Of a stretch of DNA of 64,000 nucleotides, positions 1 through 9,535 are shown piece by piece. This DNA comes from Siccibacter colletis (lineage in GTDB: Bacteria; Pseudomonadota; Gammaproteobacteria; Enterobacterales; Enterobacteriaceae): positions 434,001 through 498,000 of the forward strand of contig NZ_JMSQ01000006.1 of assembly GCF_000696575.1 (NCBI RefSeq). The letters are read 5' to 3'. The notes below the pieces were generated by a model that was not told where the DNA came from, did no database searches, and saw nothing but the letters and a program-made list of their open reading frames with translations. Within the stretch, counting starts at the first letter, position 1. Each line of letters begins with the position of its first letter. The position numbers and the translations under genes were made by a program.

Positions 1-138
1 ATTTTTTTTGCCCGTAATCTGGCTGGCAGAATCATCTATAACCTTTCGCTATATGCTAGTGAGTTTGGTTATTGGTCACGCTGGCGCAGGCGTGAATAAT
101 GGCCGTTTTGATTTTCTGACCTGGAAACGGGTGGTGCT

Positions 139-1194
139 ATGTTACAGATGATTTTAACCGGCCTGGTATGCGGCGGGCTGCTGGGCTTCGTTATGCAGCG
201 CGGCCGTTTCTGCCTCACCGGCGGCTTCCGCGATATGTATATCGCAAAGAATAACCGCATGTTTTACGCCCTGCTGATTGCCATTGCCATCCAGTGCGTC
301 GGCGTATTCGCCATGATCCAGGCCGGCATTGTGCGCTATGACGCGGGCGCGTTCCCGTGGCTGGGCACCGTGGTGGGCGGCTACATCTTCGGGCTGGGTA
401 TCGTTTTTGCTGGCGGCTGCGCCACCGGCACCTGGTATCGCGCCGGGGAAGGGCTTATTGGCAGCTGGATTGCGCTGTTTACCTATATGCTGATGAGCGC
501 CATCATGCGCTCCCCGCACGCCGCCGGGCTGAACGAGACGCTGAAGCACTACAGCACAACACACAACTCGATTCCGGAAACTTTCAACCTGCCGGCCTGG
601 CCGCTGATTGTGCTGCTGGTGGCCGTCACCCTGTGGCTGGTACGTAAAGAGCTGGCGAAGCCAAAGCTGAAGGTGGCCAGCCTGCCGCCACGTCGCACCG
701 GGCTGGCGCATATCCTGTTTGAAAAGCGCTGGCACCCGTTCGTTACCGCGATCCTGATTGGTCTGATCGCGACCCTTGCCTGGCCGCTGAGTGAAGCCAC
801 CGGTCGCCTGTTTGGTCTCGGCATCACCTCGCCAACGGCGAACATTCTGCAGTACCTGGTGGTCGGCGACAGCAAATACATCAACTGGGGCGTGTTCCTG
901 GTGTTGGGGATTTTCCTCGGCTCGTATATCGCCGCTAAAGCCAGCCGCGAATTTCGCGTGCGCGCCGCCGATGCCACCACCACGCTGCGCAGCGTTGCTG
1001 GCGGCCTGCTGATGGGCTTCGGCGCCAGTATGGCGGGTGGCTGCTCTATTGGTAACGGTCTGGTGATGACCGCGATGCTGACCTGGCAGGGCTGGATTGG
1101 CCTGGTATTTATGATCCTTGGCGTATGGACCGCCTCGTGGTTCCTGTTTATCCGTCCGCAGCGCAAAGCGAAACTGACTGCCGCTGCGGCCTGA
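139..1194 (+). CDS. tsuA: Thiosulfate transporter TsuA (YeeE)
   Basis: Polytopic inner-membrane protein of 351 aa, matching E. coli YeeE/TsuA closely along its length by recall (for example GRFCLTGGFRDMYI near residue 22 and the later GGCSIGNG). The family imports thiosulfate for cysteine synthesis, using cysteines that contact the substrate; three Cys-containing motifs are visible (RFCLTGG, GGCATGTWYR, GGCSIGNG). The ATG is preceded by GGGTGGTGCT, a weak ribosome site. The partner gene tsuB follows 17 nt downstream, so the two form an operon. The 138 nt upstream presumably hold the promoter, but I cannot assign boxes with confidence. Confidence 0.95.
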   Translation: MLQMILTGLVCGGLLGFVMQRGRFCLTGGFRDMYIAKNNRMFYALLIAIAIQCVGVFAMIQAGIVRYDAGAFPWLGTVVGGYIFGLGIVFAGGCATGTWYRAGEGLIGSWIALFTYMLMSAIMRSPHAAGLNETLKHYSTTHNSIPETFNLPAWPLIVLLVAVTLWLVRKELAKPKLKVASLPPRRTGLAHILFEKRWHPFVTAILIGLIATLAWPLSEATGRLFGLGITSPTANILQYLVVGDSKYINWGVFLVLGIFLGSYIAAKASREFRVRAADATTTLRSVAGGLLMGFGASMAGGCSIGNGLVMTAMLTWQGWIGLVFMILGVWTASWFLFIRPQRKAKLTAAAA

Positions 1195-1211
1195 GCACGT
1201 GGAGAAAGAGA

Positions 1212-1439
1212 ATGACGATTAAGAAATTAGACGTAGTAAATCAGGTATGCCCTTTCCCGCTGATCGAAGCGAAGGCGGCGATGGCTGAGATGACTAAAGG
1301 CGATGAGCTGGTCATTGAGTTTGACTGCACCCAGGCAACCGAAGCTATCCCCCAGTGGGCAGCAGAAGAGGGCCACAGCGTCACTGACTACCAGCAGGTC
1401 GGCGATGCCTCCTGGACCATCACGGTAATGAAAGGGTGA
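1212..1439 (+). CDS. tsuB: TsuB (YeeD), TusA-family sulfur carrier
   Basis: 75-aa cytosolic protein of the TusA/SirA family. The diagnostic CPFPL motif (Cys near residue 13) carries the reactive cysteine that handles thiosulfate sulfur. The start is the ATG at 1212, behind GGAGAAAGAGA, giving the usual YeeD length; the longer reading frame upstream overlaps tsuA and is discounted. It acts with TsuA, encoded just upstream, to take up and process thiosulfate. A strong intrinsic terminator follows. Confidence 0.95.
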   Translation: MTIKKLDVVNQVCPFPLIEAKAAMAEMTKGDELVIEFDCTQATEAIPQWAAEEGHSVTDYQQVGDASWTITVMKG

Positions 1440-1463
1440 TGTTGTTGTTCGTATAAGTTGTAG

Positions 1464-1490
1464 AAAAGGCCGCGCTTGCGGCCTTTCTTA
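1464..1490 (+). terminator. Intrinsic terminator of tsuAB
   Basis: A perfect 9-bp stem (AAAGGCCGC / GCGGCCTTT) with a GCTT tetraloop, followed by a T-containing tail, lies 25 nt after the tsuB stop. Confidence 0.85.
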
Positions 1491-1519
1491 TTGGCGGGAA
1501 GGTGAGTTTGGGTCGGTTT

Positions 1520-1631
1520 GTAGGGTGGGTAAGCGCAGTGTAACCACCGTTTATCTGCGGGGTATGCGGATGTGATTCCAGGGTGGGTAAGCGCAGTGCA
1601 CCGACCGTTTATTTGCGGATGTATGGATGTG
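1520..1631. repeat. Dispersed repeat copies (GTAGGGTGGGTAA family)
   Basis: Two forward copies of a ~30-bp repeat beginning near 1520 and 1581. The consensus is roughly GTAGGGTGGGTAAGCGCAGY followed by GCACCCACCG. It is imperfectly self-complementary (GGTGGGT...ACCCACC), so each copy can form a hairpin. Further copies occur at 1635, 2055, 2465 and 12062, with inverted copies ending at 2032 and 2453. No protein-coding gene is seen between tsuB and sbcB. Confidence 0.75.
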
Positions 1632-2032
1632 ATTGTAGGGTGGGTAAACGAAGTGCACCCACCGTTTACCGTGCGCCCCCGTTCTGGCATGAGGACTATG
1701 GCAGGGCGGCAAAGGTTCCGTTCACCGTGGCGCCGCGCTCACATGCAAACACGGCCGCACGTGAACGGGTGAAGGGGGTTCACCGCCACCCCCTTCACAA
1801 TCCCGGCTCCCGGCCACTAAAACCGGCCCTGCGGGCTGCCCTTGCCTCCGGCGTTTCGCTTCCGGTCGGACGCGATACCCCATCCCGGGGCTCGCGCCCT
1901 CTGGCGGTTCCCGACCGCCAGCCCGGACTCAACGCCTGCGCCGCGGCGGTTTTGATGCCGGTTGGGGCCATCGCTCGGGCATTGGATGATTTGTTTTTTG
2001 TGGTGGGTGCGCAGGCTTACCCACCCTACGGG
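1632..2032. repeat. ~421-bp tandem repeat, copy 1
   Basis: This unit starts with a forward GTAGGGTGGGTAA element at 1635 and ends with an inverted copy (TTACCCACCCTAC) at about 2032. The interior is GC-rich (AAAGGTTCCGTTCACCGTGG at 1711; the proline/arginine-rich readings are artefacts of composition). The same unit recurs 420-422 bp downstream with a limited number of substitutions. Flanking inverted repeats without a transposase resemble a non-autonomous (MITE-like) element, but I cannot name a family. Confidence 0.8.
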
Positions 2033-2051
2033 AAGGGCAGGTGTAAGGGGG

Positions 2052-2453
2052 ATTGTAGGGTGGGTAAGCGCAGCGCACCCACCGTTTACCGCACATCCGC
2101 CGTTTGTGGCGTGAGGTCTATGGAATTACGGCAAAGGTTCCGTTCACCGTGGCACCGCGCTCACATGCAAACGCTGCCGCACGTGAACGGGTGAAGGGGG
2201 TTCGCCGCCACCCCCTTCACCATCCCGGCTCCCGGCCAGTAAAACCGGCCCTACGGGCTGCCCTTGCCTCCGGCGTTTCGCTTCCGGTCGGGCGCGATAC
2301 CCCATCCCGGGGCTCGCGCCCTCTGGCGGTTCCCGACCGCCAGCCCGGACTCAACACCTGTGGCGCGGCGGTTTTGATGCCGGACGGGGCCATGCCTCCG
2401 GCATGGGTTATTTGATTTTTTGGTGGGTGCGCTGCGCTTACCCACCCTACGGG
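2052..2453. repeat. ~421-bp tandem repeat, copy 2
   Basis: Second copy of the unit at 1632-2032, again bounded by a forward element (2055) and an inverted one (to 2453). It shares long identical stretches with copy 1, such as the run starting at 2133 against 1711. A partial third forward element follows at 2465, just before the sbcB stop codon region. The block separates the convergent tsuAB and sbcB transcripts. Confidence 0.8.
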
Positions 2454-2513
2454 ATGGGGAATTTGTAGGGTGGGTAAACGAAGTGCACCCGCCATTTACC
2501 GGTGCACCCGCCT

Positions 2514-3950
2514 TTACCCGACGATCTCCTGCGCATACTGATACAGCGCTTTAATGAGGGCGGTTTTCTCTTTATCGCCTTCGTACTGGTTGTAGAGCAT
2601 TTCCAGCTCTTGCGCCCAGCGCTGCAGATAGTCCGCGCTGAACACTTCGCGGCGATGATTGAGCCAGCGCTGCTGCTCTGCCTCATCCAGCGTACCTGGG
2701 TAGTTGCGCGCCCGGTAGTTGAACAGTAGCTTCTCAATACGCGGATCAACAAAGCTGATATCCAGCGCAGGCAGGTTCTGTGGATCGGTCTGCAGGACAA
2801 TTTTCATGGCCGCCCGATCGGCGTCGCTAAAGAAGCCGTTATACAGCTGCGCGTCCACGTTGTCCGACGGCACGAACGGCTCCGCTTCGGCGTAAATTGC
2901 CACCACTTTTTCCCGCACCTGCGGATTGTCGCGAAGCAGCTTGAGGTTGTTGAGACAGTGCTGACGGTCGATTCCCAGCCGCTCGGCATCCTCCGGACGC
3001 AGCGTATTCGCCTGCGCCAGCACCGGGCACTTATTCAGATGCACCAGCTTCACCGGCACCGCGGCATCGGTGAGCTGCGCTTTAGGCGTATAGAGGCGTT
3101 CGCGCAATGCGTCGGCATCCAGTTCCAGCAGCGGCGACACATCTCCCGCGAGGTCTACCATTATTACTGCATTACGGTTTTCCGGATGCCACGCAAGCGG
3201 CGCAATCCAGCTGGTATTTCCGCGCAGCGCGCCGAACATGCCGGAGACATGCACCAGTGGCTTCATCTGCGGCACGTCAATCAGGGTGATCAGTTTCTGC
3301 TTATGGCGGAAGCTGTACAGGTAATCGAACAGCTTCGGCTGCCGGGTGCGCACCAGCTGCGCCATCGCAATGGTGGCATACACGTCAGCCATCGCATCGT
3401 GAGCATTAGCGTGCTCAATCCCGTTGGCTTTGGTCAGATGCTCCAGCCGGAAGCTCGGCAGACCATCGTCGTTTTCCGGCCAGACGATACCGTCCGGGCG
3501 CAGCGCATAGCAGGCGCGCATTACATCCAGCAGATCCCAGCGCGAGTTATCGTGCTGCCAGCTCCAGGCATAAGGGTCGTAGAAGTTGCGATAAAAGATG
3601 TTGCGCGTGACTTCGTCATCGAACCGCACGTTGTTGTAGCCCACCACACAGGTCTTCGGCACGCTGAATAAACCGTGAATACGCTTTGCGAAATCAGCTT
3701 CATTCATGCCCTGCGCCAGCGCGTGCTGCGGCGTGATTCCGGTGATCATGACCGCTTCCGGCTGGGGCAAATAGTCATCAGCAGGTTTACAGAAAAACAC
3801 CTCCGGCTCGCCGATGATGTTGAATTCAGCATCGGTACGAATGGCCGCAAACTGAGCGGGGCGGTCGAGCGACGGACTTTTGCCGAAAGTTTCGTAATCG
3901 TGAAACAGAAATGTGGGTTGCGCCGGGGAGTCAGACACCAGGAAAACCAT
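2514..3950 (-). CDS. sbcB: Exodeoxyribonuclease I (SbcB)
   Basis: 478-aa 3'-5' single-strand DNA exonuclease, a DnaQ-type nuclease used in mismatch repair and recombination. The N-terminal exonuclease motifs are intact: FLFHDYETFG (Asp and Glu of ExoI), NNVRFDDEVTRNIFYRN, and HDAMADVYATIAMA (motif III His and Asp). The C-terminal part matches E. coli ExoI closely, ending ALYQYAQEIVG. The ATG at 3950 has AAGG only 1-2 nt upstream, so translation may instead begin at the in-frame GTG at 3938 (SDSPAQPTFLFHD), close to the E. coli N-terminus. It is divergent from sbmC. dacD, which lies beside sbcB in E. coli, is absent. Confidence 0.96.
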   Translation of the reverse strand: MVFLVSDSPAQPTFLFHDYETFGKSPSLDRPAQFAAIRTDAEFNIIGEPEVFFCKPADDYLPQPEAVMITGITPQHALAQGMNEADFAKRIHGLFSVPKTCVVGYNNVRFDDEVTRNIFYRNFYDPYAWSWQHDNSRWDLLDVMRACYALRPDGIVWPENDDGLPSFRLEHLTKANGIEHANAHDAMADVYATIAMAQLVRTRQPKLFDYLYSFRHKQKLITLIDVPQMKPLVHVSGMFGALRGNTSWIAPLAWHPENRNAVIMVDLAGDVSPLLELDADALRERLYTPKAQLTDAAVPVKLVHLNKCPVLAQANTLRPEDAERLGIDRQHCLNNLKLLRDNPQVREKVVAIYAEAEPFVPSDNVDAQLYNGFFSDADRAAMKIVLQTDPQNLPALDISFVDPRIEKLLFNYRARNYPGTLDEAEQQRWLNHRREVFSADYLQRWAQELEMLYNQYEGDKEKTALIKALYQYAQEIVG

Positions 3951-4101
3951 CCTTATCAGTTTTGTTAACCACCGTATGGTAAATCAATTCCGACAAAGAT
4001 GCGTGCCCGGCGCGCGCATTTTTCCTGCCGCCTGGCAGCTTCTCGAGGCTGCTCGCATAATGAACATATTCACCGTTCTGCATCTCGCATTATCGCCTCG
4101 G

Positions 4102-4121
4102 TGGTGTATATATATACAGTC
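4102..4121. promoter_or_regulatory. LexA (SOS) box upstream of sbmC
   Basis: GTGTATATATATACAG at 4104-4119 matches the 16-bp LexA core CTGTATATATATACAG with one mismatch at the first base. It lies about 27 nt upstream of the sbmC start codon, in the sbcB-sbmC divergent region. sbmC is a known SOS gene in E. coli, which fits. Confidence 0.85.
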
Positions 4122-4145
4122 ATCTTGATTAACAGGAGTGGGAGC

Positions 4146-4619
4146 ATGGAATACAACGTTACCGCAGTGCCAGCCCGTAACGTGGCCGGGTTTCATCTGG
4201 TCGGGCCGTGGGAAAAGACCGTTCCACAAGGGTTCGAACAGTTGCTTATGTGGGTTGAAACGCACCATCTTCGCCCGGACGAATGGATCGCGGTCTACTA
4301 CGATAACCCGGACTGTACCCCGCCTGAAAAACTGCGTGCAGCCACGGTGGTGTCAGTGCCGGAGGGTTTTGCCATTCCGGAAAACAGCGTGGGCGTTATC
4401 CACACGGAAATCACCGGTGGGCAGTATGCGGTCGCGCGCGCAAGGGTACAGGACGGTGATTTTGGTAAACCCTGGCTGTTGTTCTTCAACAGCCTGCTCG
4501 GGGATGCCAGCGTTATGCCAGCCCCGTTGCCGTGCTTTGAAATCTACCTCAATGACGGCAAGGCAGATGGTTTCTGGGATATTGAAATGCATATTCCGGT
4601 GACGGAGAAGGTGGACTGA
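4146..4619 (+). CDS. sbmC: DNA gyrase inhibitor SbmC/GyrI
   Basis: 157-aa cytosolic GyrI-like protein, the same length as E. coli SbmC and similar throughout ([10 protein letters not shown] near residue 14, [32 protein letters not shown]). It protects gyrase from toxins such as microcin B17 and CcdB. The ATG at 4146 follows AACAGGAGTGGGAGC, a good ribosome site; the longer reading frame from 3999 crosses the LexA box and is rejected. The LexA box at 4102-4121 predicts SOS induction. Confidence 0.93.
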   Translation: MEYNVTAVPARNVAGFHLVGPWEKTVPQGFEQLLMWVETHHLRPDEWIAVYYDNPDCTPPEKLRAATVVSVPEGFAIPENSVGVIHTEITGGQYAVARARVQDGDFGKPWLLFFNSLLGDASVMPAPLPCFEIYLNDGKADGFWDIEMHIPVTEKVD

Positions 4620-4841
4620 ACGAATCAGGGCTGACTCTTACTTTTCCGCCTTTAACCCGCAGGTCATGTTAAAAGGTAGATAATGATATGTTAACGCAGC
4701 GGTTAAATATGGTTTACGGGGTGCTAATTTGCAGCCGTTGATAAAAAATAGCCAGTGGAGAAGGGCGGATTTACCGGGCAAACCGATACCACCGCAGCAA
4801 AAACGAGTACAATCCGCTCTTTTCATCACCGGAGAGCGGGT

Positions 4842-5900
4842 GTGCGTCCCGATAAGCCCTTAAGCCCTTTTGAAATTCGTATTTATCAGCACTACCGGAT
4901 TGTCCATGGTCTGCGTATTGCGCTGGCGTTCGTCCTGACGTTTTTACTGGTTCGTCTGCTGGAAGTGCCGGAAGGGTCGTGGCCGCTGATCACGCTGGTG
5001 GTAGTAATGGGGCCGATCTCGTTCTGGGGAAATGTCATTCCCCGCGCCTTCGAACGTATCGGCGGCACTATTTTTGGCTCGGCGCTCGGCCTGGTGGCGC
5101 TGCGTCTGGAGCTGTGGTCATTACCGGCGATGCTGCTGTGGTGCGCGCTGGCGATGTTCCTGTGCGGCTGGCTGGCGCTCGGCAAGCGGCCCTATCAGGC
5201 GCTGCTTATCGGCATTACGCTCGGTGTGGTGGTGGGTGCCCCGCAGGGCGATATGGTTACCGCACTGTGGCGAAGCGGCGACGTTATCCTCGGCTCGCTG
5301 TTGGCGATGCTGTTTACCAGCATCTGGCCCCAGCGTGCATTTGTTCACTGGCGTATCCAGATGGCAAGCTTTATGAAGGCCTTTGGCCGGGTTTATAACG
5401 CCGGTTTCTCACCTAATCTGGTGGAGCGTCCGCGGCTTGAGAAGCCGCTGCAACAGGTGCTGAACGACGTAGTAAAAATGCGCGGTTTGATCACGCCCGC
5501 CTGCAAAGAGACCCACATCCAGAAAAGTATCTTTGAAGCGATTCAGACAACCTGTCGCAACATGGTCTGTACGCTGGAGCTGCAAATCAACGCGCACTGG
5601 GCGTCGCGAGAAAGTCATTTCGTGATGATTAACGCCCGTACACTGCGTGACACCCAGCACATGACCCAGCGCACGCTGGCGAACCTCTCTCAGGCGCTGT
5701 ATGAGGGCAACCCGACGCCGGCCATCGCCAGCCGCGAGAAACTGAATGAGATTATCGGTGAGCTGGATCAGCTCATTCGCGAGAGTCAAGGCGATCGCCT
5801 GCAGGAGACGCCGATCCATGGCTACGTCTGGCTTAGCCTTGAACTGGCCCGTCAGCTGGAGCTGCTGTCTCAGCTGGTTTGCCGGGCGCTGCGTAAATAA
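4842..5900 (+). CDS. yeeA: YeeA, FUSC-family inner-membrane protein
   Basis: 352-aa membrane protein of the FUSC/aromatic-acid exporter-like family, with several N-terminal transmembrane helices (residues ~20-160, including VVVMGPISFWGN and the FLCGWLALGKRPYQ loop) and a cytosolic C-terminal helical half. The GTG at 4842, preceded by CGGAGAGCGGGT, gives exactly the E. coli YeeA length; upstream in-frame ATGs add an unconserved extension. Transport substrate is unknown. The 220 nt between sbmC and this gene show no further ORF. Confidence 0.9.
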   Translation: MRPDKPLSPFEIRIYQHYRIVHGLRIALAFVLTFLLVRLLEVPEGSWPLITLVVVMGPISFWGNVIPRAFERIGGTIFGSALGLVALRLELWSLPAMLLWCALAMFLCGWLALGKRPYQALLIGITLGVVVGAPQGDMVTALWRSGDVILGSLLAMLFTSIWPQRAFVHWRIQMASFMKAFGRVYNAGFSPNLVERPRLEKPLQQVLNDVVKMRGLITPACKETHIQKSIFEAIQTTCRNMVCTLELQINAHWASRESHFVMINARTLRDTQHMTQRTLANLSQALYEGNPTPAIASREKLNEIIGELDQLIRESQGDRLQETPIHGYVWLSLELARQLELLSQLVCRALRK

Positions 5901-6078
5901 GCACCGGATGCACCGCTCGCGCCAGGTGGCGGTGTCGATTAAACCTGAAATAAGAGTATGATAGCGGCAGGCCGCCCGTAAGGGATAAAACCATTGTCTT
6001 GAATAGCCGCTACCATTACTGTTGACCGGTGATGGTTGTAGTAACGAATCCAAGTCTCAAATTAGCAGGGGTGTAAAA

Positions 6079-6417
6079 ATGGAAAATACCAGACCTTCAT
6101 TCCAGGACGTACTGGAGTTTGTCCGTCTGTTCCGTCGTAAGAATAAACTTCAGCGTGAAATCCAGGACGTTGAGAAAAAGATCCGTGACAACCAGAAGCG
6201 CGTGCTGCTGCTCGACAACCTGAGCGATTACATCAAGCCGGGTATGAGCGTGGAAGCGATTCAGGGCATCATCGCCAGCATGAAAACCGACTATGAAGAT
6301 CGCGTTGATGACTACATCATCAAAAACGCCGAGATCTCAAAAGAACGTCGTGAGATTTCTAAAAAGCTGAAAGCGATGGGCGAACTGAAAGCGCCAACCG
6401 AGCCTAAAGCCGAGTAA
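6079..6417 (+). CDS. yeeX: YeeX, DUF496-family coiled-coil protein
   Basis: 112-aa soluble protein, almost identical over its first ~95 residues to E. coli YeeX ([20 protein letters not shown], then [17 protein letters not shown]). It is rich in Lys and Glu heptads, predicting a coiled coil. Function is unknown. The start is the ATG at 6079 behind AGCAGGGGTGTAAAA. An intrinsic terminator follows directly after the tandem stop codons. Confidence 0.93.
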   Translation: MENTRPSFQDVLEFVRLFRRKNKLQREIQDVEKKIRDNQKRVLLLDNLSDYIKPGMSVEAIQGIIASMKTDYEDRVDDYIIKNAEISKERREISKKLKAMGELKAPTEPKAE

Positions 6418-6420
6418 TAA

Positions 6421-6447
6421 AAAAACCGCCGTCAGGGCGGTTTTTTT
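6421..6447 (+). terminator. Intrinsic terminator of yeeX
   Basis: AAAAACCGCC, a short GTCAG loop, then GGCGG and a run of seven T, directly after the yeeX stop. The A-run/T-run symmetry would also allow some function on the opposite strand. Confidence 0.9.
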
Positions 6448-6480
6448 ATGCCTGCAGAACACAGGCTGACGCTGGACAGC

Positions 6481-6508
6481 AAAAAGCCCGCACGCGGCGG
6501 GCTTTTTA
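6481..6508 (-). terminator. Intrinsic terminator of first tRNA-Asn
   Basis: AAAAAGCCCGC ACGC GCGGGCTTTTT just 3' of the minus-strand tRNA gene: an 11-bp stem with a U-tract when read leftward. Confidence 0.85.
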
Positions 6509-6512
6509 AATC

Positions 6513-6588
6513 TGGCTCCTCTGACTGGACTCGAACCAGTGACATACGGATTAACAGTCCGCCGTTCTACCGACTGAACTACAGAGGA
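6513..6588 (-). tRNA. asn tRNA: tRNA-Asn (GUU), copy 1
   Basis: The reverse complement begins TCCTCTGTAGTTCAGTCGGT and ends GAGGAGCCA with encoded CCA; total 76 nt. The anticodon loop CTGTTAATC gives GUU (Asn). The T-loop GGTTCGAGTCC and the D-loop are canonical. An identical copy lies at 12181-12256. tRNA-Asn genes are frequent integration targets in this chromosomal region. Confidence 0.98.
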
Positions 6589-6775
6589 ATTGTGGAGGCC
6601 TATCTTAGCGGCCAAAAAAGTTTTGTCAAACGCCAATGCGGGGAACCGCGTGCGTCTGGCGAAACTCTCGCCGCCCTGTCGCTAAAACCAACAATTCGCA
6701 GGGAAATGCTTTGCAGGATCGGTTTCTCTGTCTCATTATTGAAATGAAGTTTTATCTTTCTTCCCTGGAGCAAAC

Positions 6776-8266
6776 GTGAACCTGACTGCCACGCTACGTC
6801 AGGCGGTGATGCGTACCCCGTGGTATGCAAAAAGAAAGAGCTATCGCGTGTTGTTCTGGCGCGAAATCACCCCGCTGGCCGTGCCTATTTTTCTGGAAAA
6901 TACCTGCGTCATGCTGATGGGGGTGCTCAGCACCTTCCTTGTGAGCTGGCTGGGTAAAGAGGCCATGGCGGGCGTCGGACTGGCAGACAGCTTCAACATG
7001 GTGATCCTCTCCTTTATCGCGGCGGTGGATCTCGGCACCACGGTAGTGGTGGCCTACAGCATTGGCAAGCGCGATCCTGCCAGGGCGCGCGCTGCGGCGC
7101 GTCAGTCGCTGGTGTTGATGACGATCTTCTCAGTATTTCTTGCGGGTCTGATTCACGTGACCGGCGAGCAAATCATCGATTTTGTCGCCGGGGAAGCGAC
7201 CGCCGAGGTGAAGCGCCTGGCGCTTATCTATCTGCAACTTACGGCCTGGAGCTATCCGGCGGCGGCCATTGCGCTGATCGGTAGCGGGGCGCTGCGCGGG
7301 GCTGGTAACACCAAAATTCCGCTGCTGATTAACGGCGGGATGAATATCCTCAACATCATCATCAGTACCATCCTGATCTACGGCCTGTTTTCATGGGACG
7401 GGTTAGGGTTTATCGGTGCCGGGCTCGGCATCACCATTTCACGCTATATCGGCGCGGTGGCGATTATCTGGGTGCTGGTGATTGGTATTAATCCCACTCT
7501 GCGCATCTCGCTCAAAAGCTACTTCACCAGGCTTCAGGGCAACATTCTCTGGGAAGTGCTGGCGATCGGCATTCCGGCCAGTATCGAGTCGGTGCTGTTT
7601 AACGGCGGGAAGCTGCTGACCCAGATGTTTGTCGCCGGGATGGGCACCAACGTTATCGCCGGTAACTTTATTGCGTTCTCAGTGGCGGGGCTGATTAACC
7701 TGCCGGGGAACGCCCTCGGTTCTGCGTCCACCATTATTACCGGTAAGCGGCTCGGCAAAGGACAGATTGGTCAGGCGGAGCGCCAGCTGCGCCATGTGTT
7801 CTGGCTCTCAACCATTGGCCTGACCTTTATCGCCTGGTTTACCGCGCCCTTCGCCGGAGTTTTCGCCTCGTTCTATACCCGGGAGGAGGACGTGAAAGAG
7901 GTAGTGAAGATCCTGCTCTGGCTTAACGCCGCCTTTATGCCGATCTGGGCCGCCTCCTGGGTACTGCCGGCGGGGCTGAAAGGCGCGCGCGACGCCCGTT
8001 TCGCCATGTGGGTATCCATGCTCGGCATGTGGGGCTGCCGCGTGGTGGCGGGCTACATTCTGGGGATTGAACTTGGAATGGGCGTGGTCGGCGTCTGGCT
8101 GGGAATGTTCATGGACTGGGCGGTTCGCGGCGCGCTGTTCTACTGGCGCATGGTGAGCGGACGCTGGCTGTGGAAATACCCGCGCCCGGAAAAACAGCCG
8201 GTGAGCGTAGCCCCGGCGGCGGGCTATACCCCCGGCGGTGGCGATTCACCTACTTCGCCACCCTGA
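6776..8266 (+). CDS. yeeO: MATE-family multidrug efflux transporter (YeeO-like)
   Basis: 496-aa inner-membrane antiporter with twelve predicted helices in two homologous halves (first half from VPIFLENTCVMLMG, second from IPASIESVLFNGGK), as in the MATE family. YeeO exports flavins and drugs in E. coli. The position beside a tRNA-Asn gene matches E. coli yeeO. The start is GTG at 6776 behind CCTGGAGCAAAC. The C-terminal ~30 residues are Pro- and Gly-rich and probably variable. A substrate cannot be read from sequence. Confidence 0.9.
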   Translation: MNLTATLRQAVMRTPWYAKRKSYRVLFWREITPLAVPIFLENTCVMLMGVLSTFLVSWLGKEAMAGVGLADSFNMVILSFIAAVDLGTTVVVAYSIGKRDPARARAAARQSLVLMTIFSVFLAGLIHVTGEQIIDFVAGEATAEVKRLALIYLQLTAWSYPAAAIALIGSGALRGAGNTKIPLLINGGMNILNIIISTILIYGLFSWDGLGFIGAGLGITISRYIGAVAIIWVLVIGINPTLRISLKSYFTRLQGNILWEVLAIGIPASIESVLFNGGKLLTQMFVAGMGTNVIAGNFIAFSVAGLINLPGNALGSASTIITGKRLGKGQIGQAERQLRHVFWLSTIGLTFIAWFTAPFAGVFASFYTREEDVKEVVKILLWLNAAFMPIWAASWVLPAGLKGARDARFAMWVSMLGMWGCRVVAGYILGIELGMGVVGVWLGMFMDWAVRGALFYWRMVSGRWLWKYPRPEKQPVSVAPAAGYTPGGGDSPTSPP

Positions 8267-8287
8267 TGCCTTCAGCGGCGCGACGAA

Positions 8288-9535
8288 TCAGTCGCGCTGT
8301 ACCACGCCTGCCAGCGCCCGCATGTCACTCCCGGTGGGCGACTGGTGGAGACGCAGCCCGAACTCTTCCGTGACGGCAAAAATATGGTCAAAGATATCCG
8401 CCTGAATCCCCTCGTACTCCATCCAGACCACCGTATTGGTGAAAGCATAGATCTCCAGCGGAAGCCCGTCCGGGCCTGGCGCGAGCTGGCGCACCATCAG
8501 CATCATGTCCTTGCGCAGCCGCGGATGATTGCGCAGATACTCATTGAGCCAGGCGCGGAACGTGCCGATATTGGTCATGCTGCGCCGGTTCAGCACCGAC
8601 TCATCGCCGCTGTTTTCCTGATTCCATTCGCTGATTTCCGCGCTGCGGCTGTCCATATAGGGCTTCAGCAGCCGGGCGCGAATAAGTCGCGCCTGTTCCT
8701 CTTCGGAGAGGAAATGAATGCTGGTGATATCAATATTGATGCTGCGTTTGATGCGTCGCCCACCGGACGCCTGCATTCCGCTCCAGTTTTTAAACGCGTC
8801 CGAGACCAGCGCATAGGTGGGAATAGTGGTGATGGTGTTATCCCAGTTGCGCACTTTGACGGTGGTCAGGCCGATATCGGTCACTGCTCCGTCAGCGCCA
8901 TATTTTGGCATCTCCAGCCAGTCGCCGAGTTTGAGCATGGTATTGGCCGACAGCTGAATGCCCGCCACCAGCCCAAGTATCGGGTCTTTAAAGATCAGCA
9001 TCAGCACCGCGGCCATCGCACCGAGACCGCTTATCAGGATGGCCGGGGATTTGCCAATCAGCGCCGAGATCATCAGGATGCCAATCACCAGGGCGCTAAT
9101 CAGCTTCACCCCCTGAAAAATACCCTTCAGCGGCAGCTGGGTGGCGAGCGTGGAATTCCCGGAGAGCTCAAACACCACGTCCAACAGCGAGAAAAACGAC
9201 AGCAGGGCATAGAGCATCACCCACAGCTGGGCGCAGGTACTGAGCACCAGCGCCGCATCGCCGCCTTTGGGCAACAACAGCACCGCCTGCACATTAAGAA
9301 TGATGCCCTGTAGCGTAAAAGCGAGGCGGTGAAACAGCTTGTTCTGGGTGATGATCTGCAGCCACAAACGCGAACTGGATCCGGCGCGCTTCTCAAAGGT
9401 GCGCAGCACGACCCGGTGAAGAATAAAATGCACAATCAGCGCGGTGAGCAGGATCACCAGCGATGCCATCGCCAGCGAGCCCGGATGATGCAGCCCAAAA
9501 CCGTAGGCTTTAAGCGTGGATAACAGTTCCTGCAT
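8288..9535 (-). CDS. MscS-family mechanosensitive channel, YbdG/MscM-like
   Basis: 415-aa membrane protein of the MscS superfamily, the same length as E. coli YbdG and similar along its whole length ([34 protein letters not shown]). The pore-lining helix and channel motif are clear ([20 protein letters not shown] followed by [14 protein letters not shown]), as is the cytosolic beta domain ([34 protein letters not shown]). It likely gives miniature conductance on osmotic downshock. It overlaps no neighbour and is convergent with yeeO. This may be a paralogue rather than the ybdG orthologue, since ybdG lies elsewhere in E. coli, so I leave the symbol blank. Confidence 0.9.
   Translation of the reverse strand: MQELLSTLKAYGFGLHHPGSLAMASLVILLTALIVHFILHRVVLRTFEKRAGSSSRLWLQIITQNKLFHRLAFTLQGIILNVQAVLLLPKGGDAALVLSTCAQLWVMLYALLSFFSLLDVVFELSGNSTLATQLPLKGIFQGVKLISALVIGILMISALIGKSPAILISGLGAMAAVLMLIFKDPILGLVAGIQLSANTMLKLGDWLEMPKYGADGAVTDIGLTTVKVRNWDNTITTIPTYALVSDAFKNWSGMQASGGRRIKRSINIDITSIHFLSEEEQARLIRARLLKPYMDSRSAEISEWNQENSGDESVLNRRSMTNIGTFRAWLNEYLRNHPRLRKDMMLMVRQLAPGPDGLPLEIYAFTNTVVWMEYEGIQADIFDHIFAVTEEFGLRLHQSPTGSDMRALAGVVQRD

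Noticed and set aside
1583..2415. Proline/arginine-rich open frames in the repeat block
   Set aside because: They follow the ~421-bp repeat units, recur in both copies and on both strands, and lack ribosome sites; they are repeat composition, not genes.
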